From Apostichopus japonicus (lineage: Eukaryota > Echinodermata > Holothuroidea > Aspidochirotida > Stichopodidae), in NCBI RefSeq assembly GCF_037975245.1, contig NC_092576.1, positions 42,317,111 to 42,381,110 on the forward strand: a stretch of 64,000 bases of DNA, read 5' to 3'. The notes below the pieces were generated by a model. It saw only the letters and a program-made list of their open reading frames with translations, searched no databases and had not been told where the DNA came from. The stretch's first letter is position 1. The number at the start of each line of letters is the position of its first letter. This document shows positions 1-13,125 of this stretch, piece by piece. A program made the translations under genes and the position numbers.

Positions 1-2226
1 TTGATAACCTTCTCTTCTGGTAGTTGTCTGCAATACTTTCGCAGCAGGATTAGAAGGATCAAAGGGTATGCTATTACATATAGAACGGTTGCAATGTAAG
101 CATCAGTTTGGTAGTGAGCAATGGATTTACAATTAATATCATAGTCAGCCCGGAGTAGTGAGATCGTAATGTTACCTTCACGGTCTACCTGAAATGTATC
201 ACAGGCACCGGGATATATTTCAAAAATAGCATCACAAGTTGGTTGGTATGTTATAAAGAGGATAAGAACTACGTAAGTAAGTAACTTGGATTTGATCTTA
301 TCTAGTTTAACCGTATTTTCTGCATTAATGGTTTTCTCGCAATATTGCAGGTAAACCTTGCAGATGAAATATATCAATGCCATTACAAAAATAATTCCTA
401 CCGGGAAAATGACCGCAATATTGAATCGAATAATTGGATCAAGTAACGGATCGCTATTGAGGCATTGAGGTCGGATAATAATTTTTAACAATTTTAGAGA
501 CACCAAAGAAATCAACTTTCCTACGTATCGTAATGGCCCAATCCAACTAACGACGTTTACGCTCTCGTAGAGATCTCCAGCTACTTGATAAAATCCAAGG
601 AAGATTTTCATTCGTGATGAAAGTTTACTAACAAACAGTCTTTTGTCCTTTTTTGGCGTTTTTGTATTTTTCCATATGACTAATATAAAAATTAATAAAC
701 CCGCCAAAAATGTAATTATAATCTTTGAAATAATCCACCATTTCTGTTGACAGGGAGCGCAATAATTTAACACAGGGTAAAACGTTTTCTGACATTTACT
801 GCAAAGCCATCCTCTATAACCTTCCTGGCAATTACCATTGATGCCAGTCGGTGTATGACTGTCGCTGTTTGGGCAGTTTCCGGGTCTCGGACACTTGAAG
901 ACTCTGGGTATCTTTAGACTATATCTAGTGGTCGATGGATCGTAACTGTCATCCAATGTAAGAAGATTTGTGACGAAGCTAGAGTAGAGTGAAACGTTCA
1001 TACCAGTAAATGACCAATTCCAATAGTAACCGCGTGAAAGACTTTTAAAGTCATTACTGCAGTTTAAGCCTTCAGGTAAGCACAGCGTACATAATCCAAA
1101 TCGATCGATTCGGGTATAATTCGTTTTACAGAAACAAGCTCTAAAACCAGCATGTGTAGAATGATCTGTGCCGTCTGGACAGGTTGTGCAGTCCAATGCA
1201 GAGAAACCTCCCCCTTCTTTGACAAAATTACCGTTACTGCACTTTTTACACTTCTTGCTTCCAATTTCGTCTTGAAAAAAACCACCTGACAAAAAAAAAA
1301 GAATCAGGAATTAATTTGTACACATTATTTCAGTTCGTCCAAATCATCTAGCGCTTATTTAGCATTTGATTGATTGGGTCGAAACTATCTTACAACAAGT
1401 ACTAACTGAAAGCGAAATCACGTTAAATACTACAAAACATTTGCGTCTAAATGATTAAGGAAATGCAAATGGTATCACAAAACCGTCACTGTTTTTCAAT
1501 ATTTAAATATAATGACGAGGCACTAACACCATGCCCTAAAGGATATGAATAGTCTAGTCTTCACCTACCTCTTGGACATTCACGGCACATTCCATATCCA
1601 TTAGCAAAGAGGCCAGGAGCACATGGACGACATTTTTCTTTACTGTCAACCTTCTGACACATGAACCCTTGATTTTGGAAGAACGTTTTTAGCACCTTGA
1701 TACTGGCGTTAAAAATCACTTCAGGAACAAATGTGTTGTGAACGCAATACCTGCATATGTAAAGTAGTGTTACATTAAAAAGATATAAGAAAGCACAAGT
1801 GATGTCAAGGTGGGAGATGAAAGAATACACGAAATATAAGCAGACTTACCCGAAAAATTTGTTCTTACTCCACGGTAGTTGATGCAAGCTTTCACAACTC
1901 AAGAATCTAAGTAGTACAAAAATACAATTTCCTCCTTTTAAATTTACAGTATGTAATCAGTGTGATACGTCTTTTTTTGTAACTGATTCAAAAATGAAAA
2001 TGCCTAAAACAATGTCATCGGGAATGAAACTGTTACTTAAAAAAGTCATGCTTGGTATGAATACCAAGTCGTTTAAGTATCTATAGAAATATGTTATTTT
2101 TAATTGGTGCATAAAGTCTGGCGGGTTATTATTTAGTACTTATTTTTTACTACTTACATCGTTGCATTACCCATACCACGTAGAGCTGATTCAGATATGT
2201 TACTGATGTTGTTCTTGTATAAGTGA
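1..2226 (-). CDS. LRR / Cys-rich multi-pass membrane receptor-like gene, 3' exons (partial)
   Basis: Five exons with matching phases: 2226-2158 (an LRR unit, HLYKNNISNISESALRG), tentative 2080-2037, 1934-1850 (LRR/C-cap-like), 1750-1569 (Cys-rich, ends CRECPRG), and 1285-1, which stays open for about 427 residues to the window edge. The last exon continues the Cys-rich part with CxxC motifs of the GCC2/GCC3 (ephrin-receptor-like) type, such as KKCKKC, CTTCPDG and CSKCQ. About five hydrophobic segments follow: IISKIIITFLAGLLIFILVI, a hydrophobic stretch near ISLVSLKLLKIII, FPVGIIFVMALIYFI, LLTYVVLILFI, and YIATVLYVIAYPLILLILL. Donors and acceptors are canonical (for example AG|GTAGGT after 1569). 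Role inferred: cell-surface receptor with extracellular LRR and Cys-rich modules. The family is recognised by architecture only and ligand and signalling are unknown. The stop codon lies outside the window. The 44-nt exon is supported only by phase and splice sites. Confidence 0.75.
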
Positions 2227-2427
2227 CTAAAACGAAAGAGGTGAATCAATAAGCGCAAGTGGAAGTAGGTGATGGAAGAAATAAATCTTTAAATGTTATT
2301 ACTTTCAAATGGTAGTAGTAATAAAACTAGACACAAAGATAAGGGCTAAAATGTAGACGACGAAAACGATGTTTTTGCAATAGGCAGCCGATTAATACTG
2401 AGATTACAGTAACTACTGTAAATCTAA

Positions 2428-2635
2428 AGTTTTGTACCACAGTAAATACTGGATCTGATAAATCGGTAGCATGTGCTATTAAGTTTACAGTAAGAACTGA
2501 GGATATTTGTAATTCCGAAAAATCCCAAACAACTGGATTTGTTGGAATTACACATATCCTCAGTTCTTACTGTAATCCTAATAGCACATGCTACCGAATG
2601 AAAGCACGATCTAGTTTAGACTGTGGTACAAAACT
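2428..2635. mobile_element. Palindromic MITE-like foldback element
   Basis: A near-perfect inverted repeat of about 208 bp. The left arm starts AGTTTTGTACCACAG and the right arm ends CTGTGGTACAAAACT. Inner arms share GTAGCATGTGCTATT and AAGAACTGAGGATAT with their reverse complements, and a short loop sits near 2520-2540. It has no coding capacity and lies in the large intron just outside the left tandem array. Confidence 0.75.
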
Positions 2636-3002
2636 GTAACAGTTGATGTTCAATATGTCTGTATTGAAGTACAATATTCTTTCTGATACCAATATCCGTT
2701 CATTGTATCATAATATAACGTGAAGAAAATTGTTTCCTGTACTAAACGTGGTTGCAAATACTTCCAATTTATTGCATTTAAGCATTTTCTGATATTTTAA
2801 TGAAAATCACCTACACAAGATAATATTGAAAAATTGGTCATCTGAACTTTTTCTGAAAACAAATACAACATTTCCGGAAGATAAGGGAAGATTCTAAATT
2901 TCAAATATTTAAAAAAGAAAAAGAAATGTCAGCTAAGACGGTTTTGGCAAAGTTAATTTTAATGTACTAACCAGCATTTCAGTGTACTCTACTCCAATTC
3001 AC

Positions 3003-3800
3003 AATGAGAGGTTCGCTGGTAAACCCTTCATAGATATATAACATTTTAATAGTAAACTGTACAAAAAATACACTCCAGTTATAATACTTGTGGGCTATGA
3101 GAGATTCGCTGGTAAACCCTTCATAGATATATAACATTTTAATAATAAATTGTACAAAAAATATACTCCAGTTAAAACACTAGTGGGCTATGAGAGGTTC
3201 GCTGGTAAACCCTTCATAGATATATAACATTTTAATAGTAAATTGTACAAAAAATACACTCCAGTTATAATACTTGTGGGCTATGAGAGGTTCGCTGGTA
3301 AACCCTTCATAGATATATAACATTTTAATAGTAAATTGTACAAAAAATACACTCCAGTTAAAACACTAGTGGGCTATGAGAGGTTCGCTGGTAAACCCTT
3401 CATAGATATAGAACATTTTAATAGTAAATTGTACAAAAAATACACTCCAGTTAAAACACTAGTGGGCTATGAGAGGTTCGCTGGTAAACCCTTCATAGAT
3501 ATATAACATTTTAATAATAAATTGTACAAAAAATATACTCCAGTTAAAACACTAGTGGGCTATGAGAGGTTCGCTGGTAAACCCTTCATAGATATATAAC
3601 ATTTTAATAGTAAACTGTACAAAAAATACACTCCAGTTATAACACTAGTGGGCTATGAGAGGTTCGCTGGTAAACCCTTCATAGATATATAACATTTTAA
3701 TAGTAAACTGTGCAAAAAATACACTCCAGTTATAACACTAGTGGGCTATGAGAGGTTCGCTGGTAAACCCTTCATAGATATATAACATTTTAATACTACG
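3003..3800. repeat. Left tandem array, ~93-bp unit, about 9 copies
   Basis: Nine head-to-tail copies with the core TATGAGAGGTTCGCTGGTAA followed by ACCCTTCATAGATATATAAC. Variants after CCAGTT alternate between ATAATACTTG and AAAACACTAG in the first copies. The array starts about 30 bp past the transposase stop codon. Its core is shared, in opposite orientation, with the array at 27040-29390, which suggests subterminal repeats of one element. Confidence 0.93.
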
Positions 3801-3827
3801 CCTATTGTACTATACATTTGCCCTCGT

Positions 3828-6800
3828 TTATGATGCAGTCCCTGCATCTAGCTCTCTATAACTGGCTTTCAATGTCTCTACTGTCAATTTCTTCAGTTTC
3901 CTCCCCTTGGTCAAAGTGAAATCCCATAAAATAAGTGAAGAGACAGGTAAACAAGATGTGTATGGTGAGGGCTGTTTGCTTGTACCAGCTACCCAGAATT
4001 GCCATGCTCCAGAGTAGCTCCCTTTCATCCACTGTACAAGGACATTCTCATCATTTCTCTCAATGACCTCACCAATGAAAGGCCTACCTTCCTTTTCCTC
4101 ACAGTGGACAGCCACCAAAACTCCACTTTCAACAGAGGCATAGCTGTCCATCAGTGCCACTCTTTTATGTGGCCTACCTTGGTCCCCTATAAAAATCTAG
4201 AAGGTAGAAGAAAAAAATTACACTACTGTTACTTAGTAAACCTGAACTGCTATATGTACTATAGTTAGTAGAACAGACAAACTAAACGTTCATTATTCCA
4301 GCTTGCTGCTGTTCATTGATTCCATTCATAGGGTAATTTTTAAGGATGCCTTACAGTAAAAAGAGAAAAAGTCCATGCCCCTCATAAATATACATGGCAT
4401 TGATCAATAATTCCCTTGTTGGAAGTTGAAGCCCTAACCCCCAACCCCAACCCAGTTTCATAAATGGTTTTTAAACATTGAAATGCCAAACTTATTTTCA
4501 GATCTACTTTTGAGAATATGTATGGTAAAATTGGACAATAAATCTGCTTGAATAATCCAAAGTACTCACTTCAGGGCAGCTGGCATCCACGTTGCTTATT
4601 ATAGCGTCAAAAGCTGAACTTTCAGTTGGTGTGACTCTGTCTTGCCCAAAGGTCTTCAGCAGGGCAGACAGGTTCCATGGTTGAGTCAATGGAAGCTGCA
4701 GAGAATAAACGAGCAAATTTAATTTAATACTACAATATATGGGTTCATTATTATGGAATGAAGTTCTTATTGGGTAGATGGTTTTCACAACCATTTCTCC
4801 TACACCACACCTGTGTATCAATGTATCACCTAATTTATGCTTTATAAGCATACTTAGGCAATACTTTTGGACAGTTATTACATACCTGATCATAGGTTGA
4901 AGACACATTAGCCATGAAGTTCACCCACCATTCTTCTGCTGAAGGTGGTAGTCTGTGGCAATAGTTCTTCGGCAGCTCCTTCACCAACTTGGGAAGATCT
5001 AATTTGTCTAAATTGGGTTCTACCCACTCCATAGATTGTGATAGGTCTGGAACATCCTGTGTCAGAATTTAGATAAAAGTTGCTAAACCATCACTCATTA
5101 ACTTCTAAGCATAACAATCAAGTTAACTTGACACTTTGAATAGATCTAGTAACTGTTATCTTCTATAAGGATGAAAATGTAGGTAAAAAAAAAAGTCTTA
5201 GAATTTGAACTGAAGTGTTAATGTTGCTGTCCAGACCATTAAGATCTACAAATGTGCCATTTTGTAGTAAGTAGGAAGCAATTACTGTACCTTCAGACAA
5301 AGAAGTCCATGAGGAAGTTCTTCACACTCTTCTGGTTTCCACTGACTGGACTCCCATTTTTTATAGTGCATGTAACACCTTTGCTGGACCTTTCTAAAAC
5401 GAAACCAGTGAGGTTTGCTGTGGTTTGCAAAATGTCCATACAAATGCTTATCCAGCACAGATTTCACATTTGGGATGGCAGTCACAGCACGAACGTCAAT
5501 GTGTGGGGTGAAGCTCTTAGCTGTCTCAATTTCCAAGTCTGTTAACATAAGTAAATGTACTGTTTATTTCTGTATGTAAAAACACAATTATTTTGAAAAT
5601 ATGAACAATAAAGCATTTGTGGTTGTCATTCAAAATCACTACTTTATCAATTTGCCAAAAGTCCTTGTATAGATAAACCACTGAATATTTGGCACGTACA
5701 TTGAATATCCTTACTTTTCCCCCTGCAAGACGGATGCCATTACAGGGAGGGGTCATAAGGGAGGGGGTGCCCTCAAACATTTATTTGTTATTTAAGGTGC
5801 ACATGCTATCTTTAAGCTTCAAACTGGGTAATTCTTATTATTTAGTGAAGCTATCATTATTTTTCCTAATTTGCAAGTGGGTGGAGGTCAATGGGGTATG
5901 GGGCAAGAGAAAGTGAAGCCCCTTGCACTTGAAGAAATGGTTGTCTATTCCACTTTGGTGCAAAATAATGTTTTCTTGTGCTAACCTTTGAAGTTATTAT
6001 GTGTTATTAGTAAAAGGAATCAGTGCCAACCTACCACCAGATTAGTATGCTGCTGGCTATATTGAGCAATGAAAATGAAAATTTGAGATTTAAACATGTC
6101 AAAGCAGATAATTTCACATAATTTTGCTTTTTCCTTGAAGAAAAAATTAACCATTCACCAAACAATCTTCAAAGAAAAGAACTCACCTTCCAGTGTATAC
6201 ACATTGGTATGATTCAAATGACGTGCCACGCAGGAAAACATCTGATCCACGTCTTCGTGTGTATGTCCAACAGGGAGAAAATGAATATAAACCTGCAAGT
6301 AGAAAACATAATTGTTACTATTGCAGGAACACAAAGATCATTATGCTTGTATTTTTAAGAACTTGACCAACCTTTTAGTAAGGGTGTGCAACAAACTAAA
6401 TAACCACTAATTGGCTGTTTCATTCAATGTGATACATTAAGATAGTAAATATACTATTGCTACATATCTTGGGATATAATGTTTACATACTTGGGCATGA
6501 CATACCCATATATAAACACACCAACTTGACTGCATAGGTTATATGACTGCTTTCAGCAATATAACCAAAGGATTTGTAACCATATTGTATTTATGCATTA
6601 AAGTTAACAATTTGCCTCCCCCATCTACACCCATCAAGCTTCCCATCTCAGCAACAACAACAACCCATGGCCACTCCTGGCTCTGAGCCAATGTCCAAGA
6701 ATTTATCAGGAATTTGGATGCTGTAGCTTACCTCTTCAAAGATGTCTCTTTCCACAAGGAGGGCTGCAAAGGACAAGACAAACTTATTTTTGTTTTCTCT

Positions 6801-9487
6801 AAAACAGTTGTCCATTTGTAAAAATAGCACTTTGCCCAGGTAATCTTGTGCTGCCTTCAAAGCTTCCGTCAAACAGTATATGGTGAGGTTGCTATCATGG
6901 GGAATGTGCTTCACATCATGAAAAACAAATGGCATTTTTCCTTCAGCTGTTGATGTGTGTAGAAGAACACCTGTAACAATTAAAATATTAGCATTTTAAT
7001 ACATCAAATTTCAACCTTTCATTTTCTACATCACACAATGCAAAATCTGAAAACATGACAGGAGTTCAAGTAAAGAGACTATGATTCTGTTGTCTCTCAT
7101 TTACCTGTGAAATGCACTGGTAGTCGTGCCAAACTAGCACTATCCTTGTCCTTCACGATGAGATGTGGGATATCTGTCTTGCTTTGGTCCATCCCATCAA
7201 TGATCATGCAAGTCATCTCATGTGGTTCCCGTCTGGCCCTCTCACGAGCTAGATGATAAGCTCTTCTCTCAGCTCTGTGCAGAAGCATAAAAGGATGGAA
7301 ACCAAGTAAGACTGGTAGAAAATTACAAAGGATGCCGAATTTGCTCCTTACAGAGCTGTTATGAAACCTCTATGCTGCTCACAAGAGGCCATAGTTCTTA
7401 CATTGGTTAAATCATAGACCTTGGTACAAAAGTCCAATCCCAGCATGAGCAGTTCATGTAACAGGCATGCACACATAATTTGCAAGGAAAAATCCAGCAT
7501 TGACTAGAAACATGACTCAATTCACAAAAATAAGCAGTTCTAAATCACTGAGAAAAACACATATTTAGACCATATTTTGCCAGACTAGAGGATATGGAAA
7601 TCGAGCTAGGCACTACTATGGGTCAAATCCCTCTTAATACTGATGCTGCTCCATTTATGTCAGCAACCCCTTTTAGATGACGGCAACAATTTTCAACAAT
7701 ATTTATGAATTAAGCGCCAGAAAAAAAAAAATACTGTTAAAAAGAACTTACTCTACAAATTTATCATGGGATGCCTTTAACCCAGAAATTTTTTGCCTTT
7801 GGTCTTCACTGGAGGACTTCTCATAGGCTTCCTGAAGTTGTGTGCAAGTGGTGCACTTGGAGAAATCTGTAGACTGAGAGAAATGTTTAAAACAAATGTA
7901 ACCATGAGGTTCACTTTATAATATCAGATATGCAATGATTTTACATACTACTTGACAAACTCAGCTGCATGTTAAATTTTCTGATTAATGAAAAATACAT
8001 AATAAATCATACACTAGTGCACTGTTTACCAAATGTACTTGTACTATGTCCCACAGTTAATAGGTTTCCTGAGCACAGCTTATCTACATAAATAGTAGCA
8101 AACCTGACCTTCACGTGTACCCTACCTTGGCATGATCACCATTTGCAAAGAAACAGCGATACTGAGCTGGATCTGTTGCAACTAACAAATCTTTGTCAAG
8201 TTTTTCTGTGCCACTTATAAATTGCATGTAAATTTTATGTAAAATAATACCAGTTAAGGAAAATATTTTGTCCTTCAATGGCTAGTTTATGCGTATGTAT
8301 AACATGTATACAGTAAGTGGGGATGTGCAAAATTAGGGAAACTTAACTAGCCTGGTTAACTGTCAAGACTTGAAGAATTTATTAATTATTTTAATGTCTT
8401 CATGTTATAATATCAAACAATCCTCAAGAACAGAGCAATCTGCTGCATTTTAATTGTTTCGAGAAATAATATGTCCATAGCATCAAGTACCATCATACAC
8501 TACAAAAATCATACTCACATTAGGAATGGTGAACTGTGGTAGCTTTTCCTGCCATATGCGAGTAAAATGCTCATAGGATATGAATCCTCCAGGAAGTTCA
8601 TTTTGCGTCACTAGTTCCCTCGTCATTCTTTCATATACCAGCCTTTTTGTCCAAGTGTGAGGAAGGTGCACCAATGTCTTATGGGGCATGTAATCACCCA
8701 TTCTCTTAAATAAGTCACTCATCCATGCCAATGACTTGATGGTTCTGTGGCACATTCTTCTCTTCCCTTTATTCAGATGTTGCAATGTCAATTTTCCAGC
8801 TTTGTATCTTTTTAAGCAATCTTGGAATCTCCACTTGCTTACACTGTGGGCTATACACTATGCTTGTTCACAAACAAGTTTCCCACCTACAACAAACTTG
8901 TGAAACAATGTAGGCCTAATATTGTTGCTTGATCTTATTAAGGTGGTATGTTTACTTAGTTCTGACAAAATATACTGTTTTTGTAAAGACTCATTTCTGG
9001 TCAACATCTCCTTATGACATGAAGAAAGGTCATTAACTGACAAGGTACTCATGCAATTGTTGTGACAACATTTCTCTTTAAGCATTGGACCCGGGTCGAA
9101 TTTTGATGCCATCCTCTGTGCGTCATACAACTTCCTTTTCCGACTTGGCAAATTAATAGTACTACTTTGCAGAAGCTGAGGTGCTTGTTGTGGTAAAAAT
9201 GTATTTGTACAACCCTCATCTTCAGAATCCGAGTCTGATTCTGATAAGTACAGATGAAGTTGTTCACATGTTGTTTCTCCATGTAGTCCCAATGCTAACC
9301 CACTTTCCTTCCTACTAGTGTTACCTGTAACTGTGCTGTCTACATCGGACTGACCTGAGTCTGATGAATAACCATCAATTATTGTTTGTGTGCTCAAGTT
9401 ATGTTCCACTCCATTTGTAAACAAATCGCTTTCTTCCGAATCTGTTGAGTAGCCGTCGATTATTGTTTCTAAAGAGTCATTCATCAT
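3828..9487 (-). CDS. Ten-exon transposase-like gene (DUF7869-like RNase H motifs), interrupted by TAG
   Basis: Exons 9487-8515, 8205-8126, 7873-7752, 7274-7105, 6970-6732, 6292-6187, 5538-5291, 5056-4886, 4695-4570 and 4196-3828. Phases agree throughout and total 868 codons including the stop. The first two junctions (8515/8205) are the least certain. The N-terminus is acidic with a duplicated TIIDGYSxDSxxSD. Next come a Cys motif FSKCTTC (about residue 355) and three motifs typical of an RNase-H-like DDE core: IIDGMDQSK (~418), LQMDNCFRENKN (~500) and FLPVGHTHEDVDQMFS (~535). I know these motifs from the uncharacterised DUF7869 family of animal repeat-encoded proteins; the family name is from memory. 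The C-terminal exon has Trp-rich segments ending in a LWDFTLTKGRKL stretch. Codon 210 is TAG inside the otherwise continuous VCEQA*CIAHSVSKW, so the copy is probably inactive. The gene abuts the left tandem array. Confidence 0.8.
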
Positions 9488-10640
9488 GAATCAACAAACT
9501 TGTAGCCTGACTGTTAGTGTTACAACTTACACTGCCGTATCATGTACTTAGACCGGCTATGAAAAGTATGAAACGATCCATCGCGTAACTACTACCTCTA
9601 GCACTTTGTACTAGCCTACAGTACTACTCCATTACACGATAGCGTAGTGGTACTTGTGTACAAGCTTGTGCCTAGTTTATAGTGGTAAAATTACGACTGA
9701 GCCCCTCGTCTTTGAGAAGACAACTTTGTTATTATTATATCGACCGGATATGCACTACTACCTTAGTAAAAAATCACCGCAAGTCGAAGGGATGCTACAA
9801 CATGAAAGAGCGGCCACTCTTTGAAGTGTTTAGTCATGCCTGACTGCACCAGACAGAACAATTGGGCTGTATAGCTGGTTGAGTAATTGTATAGGCACTC
9901 GTTACGTTATCATATACTATACACATAGATAACGTAATACCAATTACTAGTCACAGTCTCGATGCACAAGGGGGCTAAGATTGAGAGCGGATTAGTCGGT
10001 GCGTTGTTTGTTTATTTTTTCGTGCCCAGGTTCTTTCCCGGGTGACTTTTCTTTAGAAAAAGTAGCCGTGAGAGGTTGTACCGTGGTGTAGAGCAACTGC
10101 CCTACATTACACATATAGCTTAGTCTTTTAAAGGGGAAATGGTCACTCATTCATATGCTACGAGTGACAGTTGTGATTTGTGAATGCTAGCTTACTTGAC
10201 CATGGGAGGAATGGACTGGCAGAAGGGGGTACCGAACTGTTACAAACTCAGTTATTCAAATTAGCTAATCAACACAGTCAGGCAGCTGCAATATAGTACT
10301 AATGGGCTATATATACCAAAGTAGGGAAGGGTGGATTTGAAAATCTTTAGTACGACTGTCGTTCATTTCTCGCCACCGGTCACTTCTGCACCTTTCAAGG
10401 TTATTAGTCTGCATTAGCATGTGTGTTACGTAATTAATTTGCATGACTATTAAAGGAGCCGAGCTTGGAAAAGTCACTTGCACGGCTCAATATTCCCGTA
10501 ATCTACCACTATTGAAATGCCAGAGGCAGATAAACTCTTGTGGTACTAAAGCAGCTTTCAAAAAAGGACGCAAAGTTTGCGTCCTTTTCTATGATTTTTC
10601 TCAACCTAACTGACTCCACGATGCCATAACGACAGACATT
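9488..10640. other. Non-coding spacer upstream of the transposase gene
   Basis: No convincing ORF on either strand. This is where the transposase promoter would lie, but I see no clear TATA or initiator. The only structured piece is a 27-bp palindrome at 10562-10588 (AAAAGGACGCAAA, one base, then its complement). Confidence 0.5.
10562..10588. repeat. Perfect 13-bp-arm palindrome
   Basis: AAAAGGACGCAAA is followed by a single G and then TTTGCGTCCTTTT. As RNA it would form a tight hairpin with an A-rich 5' side and U-rich 3' side. It does not match the histone 3' stem-loop that I know. Function unknown. Confidence 0.6.
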
Positions 10641-11572
10641 ACAAGCAAGGGATCACAGTATTACCATGAATGATAAAATTATTAATCGGGTTAACACGAC
10701 TAAGTTCTTGGGTGTACACATAGACAATAAACTTTCGTGGCGTGATCACATATCAGCAGTCTGTAACAGAGTGGCTAGAAATACTGGTATTTTATGCAAA
10801 TTAAAACATTATTTACCTCCAAATATACTCAGAACACTCTATATAACTCTGATTTTACCCCAATTAACTTATTGCGCGACTATTTGGTCAGGAACCTATT
10901 CTACAAATCTTAATCACCTATGTGTCCTCCAGAAGAGAGCTATCCGCCATATATCACATGCTGCACCACGTGATCATACTAGCCCATTATACAAAAGATT
11001 AAATTTATTAAAACTAAATGATATTATAAGAGTCCAGCTTGCAACATTTGCATATAAAGCATGGAATGGATTGCTACCCGAGGCTTTTAAAGATTTTATA
11101 TATAGTAATAGACTAATCCACAACCATCAAACACGCCATTGTAATAACGCCCATGTTTTATCCCAACGAAGTACTTTAAGTTCTTTTAACCCTCGTATTC
11201 GTGCTGTAAAAACGTGGAATAATCTCCAGGATAATGTTAAGAATAAGCCTTCTTACTCTGTATTCAAAAGGAATCTCCAAACTGTAATTATTTCTCACTA
11301 TTAATGGATTTATTCTTGTGTGTGTGTTTGCGATTAAGATCATTATAAAGATTGTTAGGATCGCTTATTAACATTATTAATTTCTAGTAGAGTCAATTCG
11401 ATTATTTCATCATTGTAGATGCTACTATTAACTTTTCATTTCTATTCTTAAGTTTTTCTTTCTTTTTTCTTTTTGGGGAGTCTCCTACTTTGTTAAGCCT
11501 TACAGGCTTTATAGGAGACTTCCCGTCACACTGTAAATTGTGATGAAACAAATAAATATACAAATATACAAG
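10640..11572 (+). mobile_element. 5'-truncated non-LTR retrotransposon (RT C-terminus plus 3' tail)
   Basis: An open frame at 10666-11304 encodes 212 residues of the C-terminal part of a LINE-type reverse transcriptase ORF. Family hallmarks are the post-RT segment TKFLGVHIDNKLSWRDHI, then LILPQLTYCATIWSG and LCVLQKRAIRHI. The catalytic palm is missing, so the copy is 5'-truncated. After the stop, a 3' UTR with the inverted pair GTCTCCTACTTTG and CTTTATAGGAGAC runs into a short AAATATACAAATATACAA tail, as in CR1/jockey-like elements. It lies inside the candidate giant transposon and is a later insertion. Confidence 0.8.
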
Positions 11573-11935
11573 GGCGTAGGAACCGGGGGGCTGGGGGCGC
11601 CAGCCCCCTCCCCCCGTGAAAAATGTGGAGGGGCGGAAGTATCATTCCGCCCCCCGCTTCGCAAGTCAAATTACCCCTTTTTCATTTCCAAATGAGAAAA
11701 AAGTCTCATTTGGAGCACCAAATTGCATCTAAGGCCAGGTGAAAATACAAAATTAAGTTTACAAAATGGAGTGGGTGTTGTAGTGTGCTATATTGCACCA
11801 AATTGCATCTGAGGCCACCTGGAAATGCAAAAAAAATCCAAAGGGGAGGGGGACACCCCCTCCCCTTAGACCCCCCAGGCCGGCCATCAGTCTTCAGGCC
11901 CCCTCCCCACTCAAAAGTACCTTCCTACGCCACTG
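11573..11935. mobile_element. hAT-like MITE with G/C-rich interior
   Basis: The left end reads GGGCGTAGGAACCGGGGGG. The right end reads CCTTCCTACGCCACTG, the complement of a CAGTGGCGTAGG end typical of hAT-like termini. A near-identical flank (ATATACAAG and ATTACAAG) may be an 8-bp target duplication with one indel. The interior repeats ACCAAATTGCATCTRAGGCC twice. No coding. Confidence 0.55.
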
Positions 11936-12904
11936 ATTACAAGCTTATTTATTCAAATCTTACTTCAAGTGGCACAAAAGTGGCAAAATTTACAATTTTC
12001 ACATTTGTTTTTCTCGTTGGGAAAACTTGGCTAATATCTTAATAAGAATGCTGTTTTGTGATTCATATATTTAAACAACCCGATGACCATATCAAAACGT
12101 GCAAAACGGCGACAAAACGCAAAATGGTTCTTTAAAGGGCGCATTTTCTAATGGGTGTGTGAGGGGATGAATGTGTTAATGGTTGTAGTGGTTCAAGCTC
12201 TGAATTCTTCTTGTGGATCTTGACAGTTGGTATATGCCATTGTTTATGACATTTATCTGCTGCAAAAATACTTTCGTGCATGCACTTTGCCTTACTTTTC
12301 TAGGTCTTTAATAAATACATGACCTATTTCTTCAGTGAATTTTGCTTCCATGTAACTCAGACAGATAGTTTGTTTACTTGCATGAATATGTTACCCTCTT
12401 AAGTATGATATGTAATGGAAGAAAACTTTAAGTCCTACATTTAGCCACGTGTAAATGGTTTCCAAACTTTATCCAAATGAGGCTATTTACAATTTTGAAC
12501 ACTGTATAGAAAACATCAGGTTTCAAATATGCCCTGTTTTGGTCATCATACAACCAATTATGAAGAAGGCTTCAATTTTCTGGTTTAATAGGCTATAATA
12601 GAGGGCGCCCTCTATTTGATATCAACGGTATAACAACTGTTAAATGCATTTTACGCACATATAGGGTGAAGAAGGGGTAGAGGGAGAGGTATGTTTTTCA
12701 GAGAACATGCCATACTTGGTAGCCTATGGGGAGCTCCACAAATTCTTGAAAAAAATATGAAAATGTCAACTTGCAAATTTCTCTCTTCTGTTGGCCTGCT
12801 GGCTTAATAACCCCCATCTGCTTTGATCAACATAGTCGCCAAGCAAAGCCTGGGTCTCATATCTTTGAAAGACGATTTGTCAAGTTATTATACAGTTTCA
12901 CATA
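11936..12904. other. Non-coding AT-rich spacer
   Basis: No supported gene or clear repeat. Only short random ORFs are present. Confidence 0.4.
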
Positions 12905-13125
12905 ATGGCCAGTGGCGGCGGAACCGGGGGGGGGGTCTTGGGGGGGCTCAGCCCCCCCAATGAAAAAGTTGAGGGGGAAAATGCGTGATAAGCCCCCCCA
13001 ATATTTACCAAGGCTCCGAAACGTGCATCTGCCCATTTTCAATGCCTATTTGTCGATCTGTCCGATGCACACGTATACTATATAGGTGTAATAATTTTAG
13101 TAAATGCTGGGGGACCCTCGGCCCG
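12905..13125 (+). repeat. Dispersed G/C-rich repeat, copy 1
   Basis: Begins CAGTGGCGGCGGAACC followed by poly-G/poly-C runs, then ATTTACCAAGGCTCCGAAAC, GTCGATCTGTCCGATGCACA and TAGGTGTAATAATTTTAGTA. The same blocks occur in reverse orientation at 50185-50397. The CAGTGGCG start resembles a hAT terminus; the other end is not resolved here. Confidence 0.7.
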
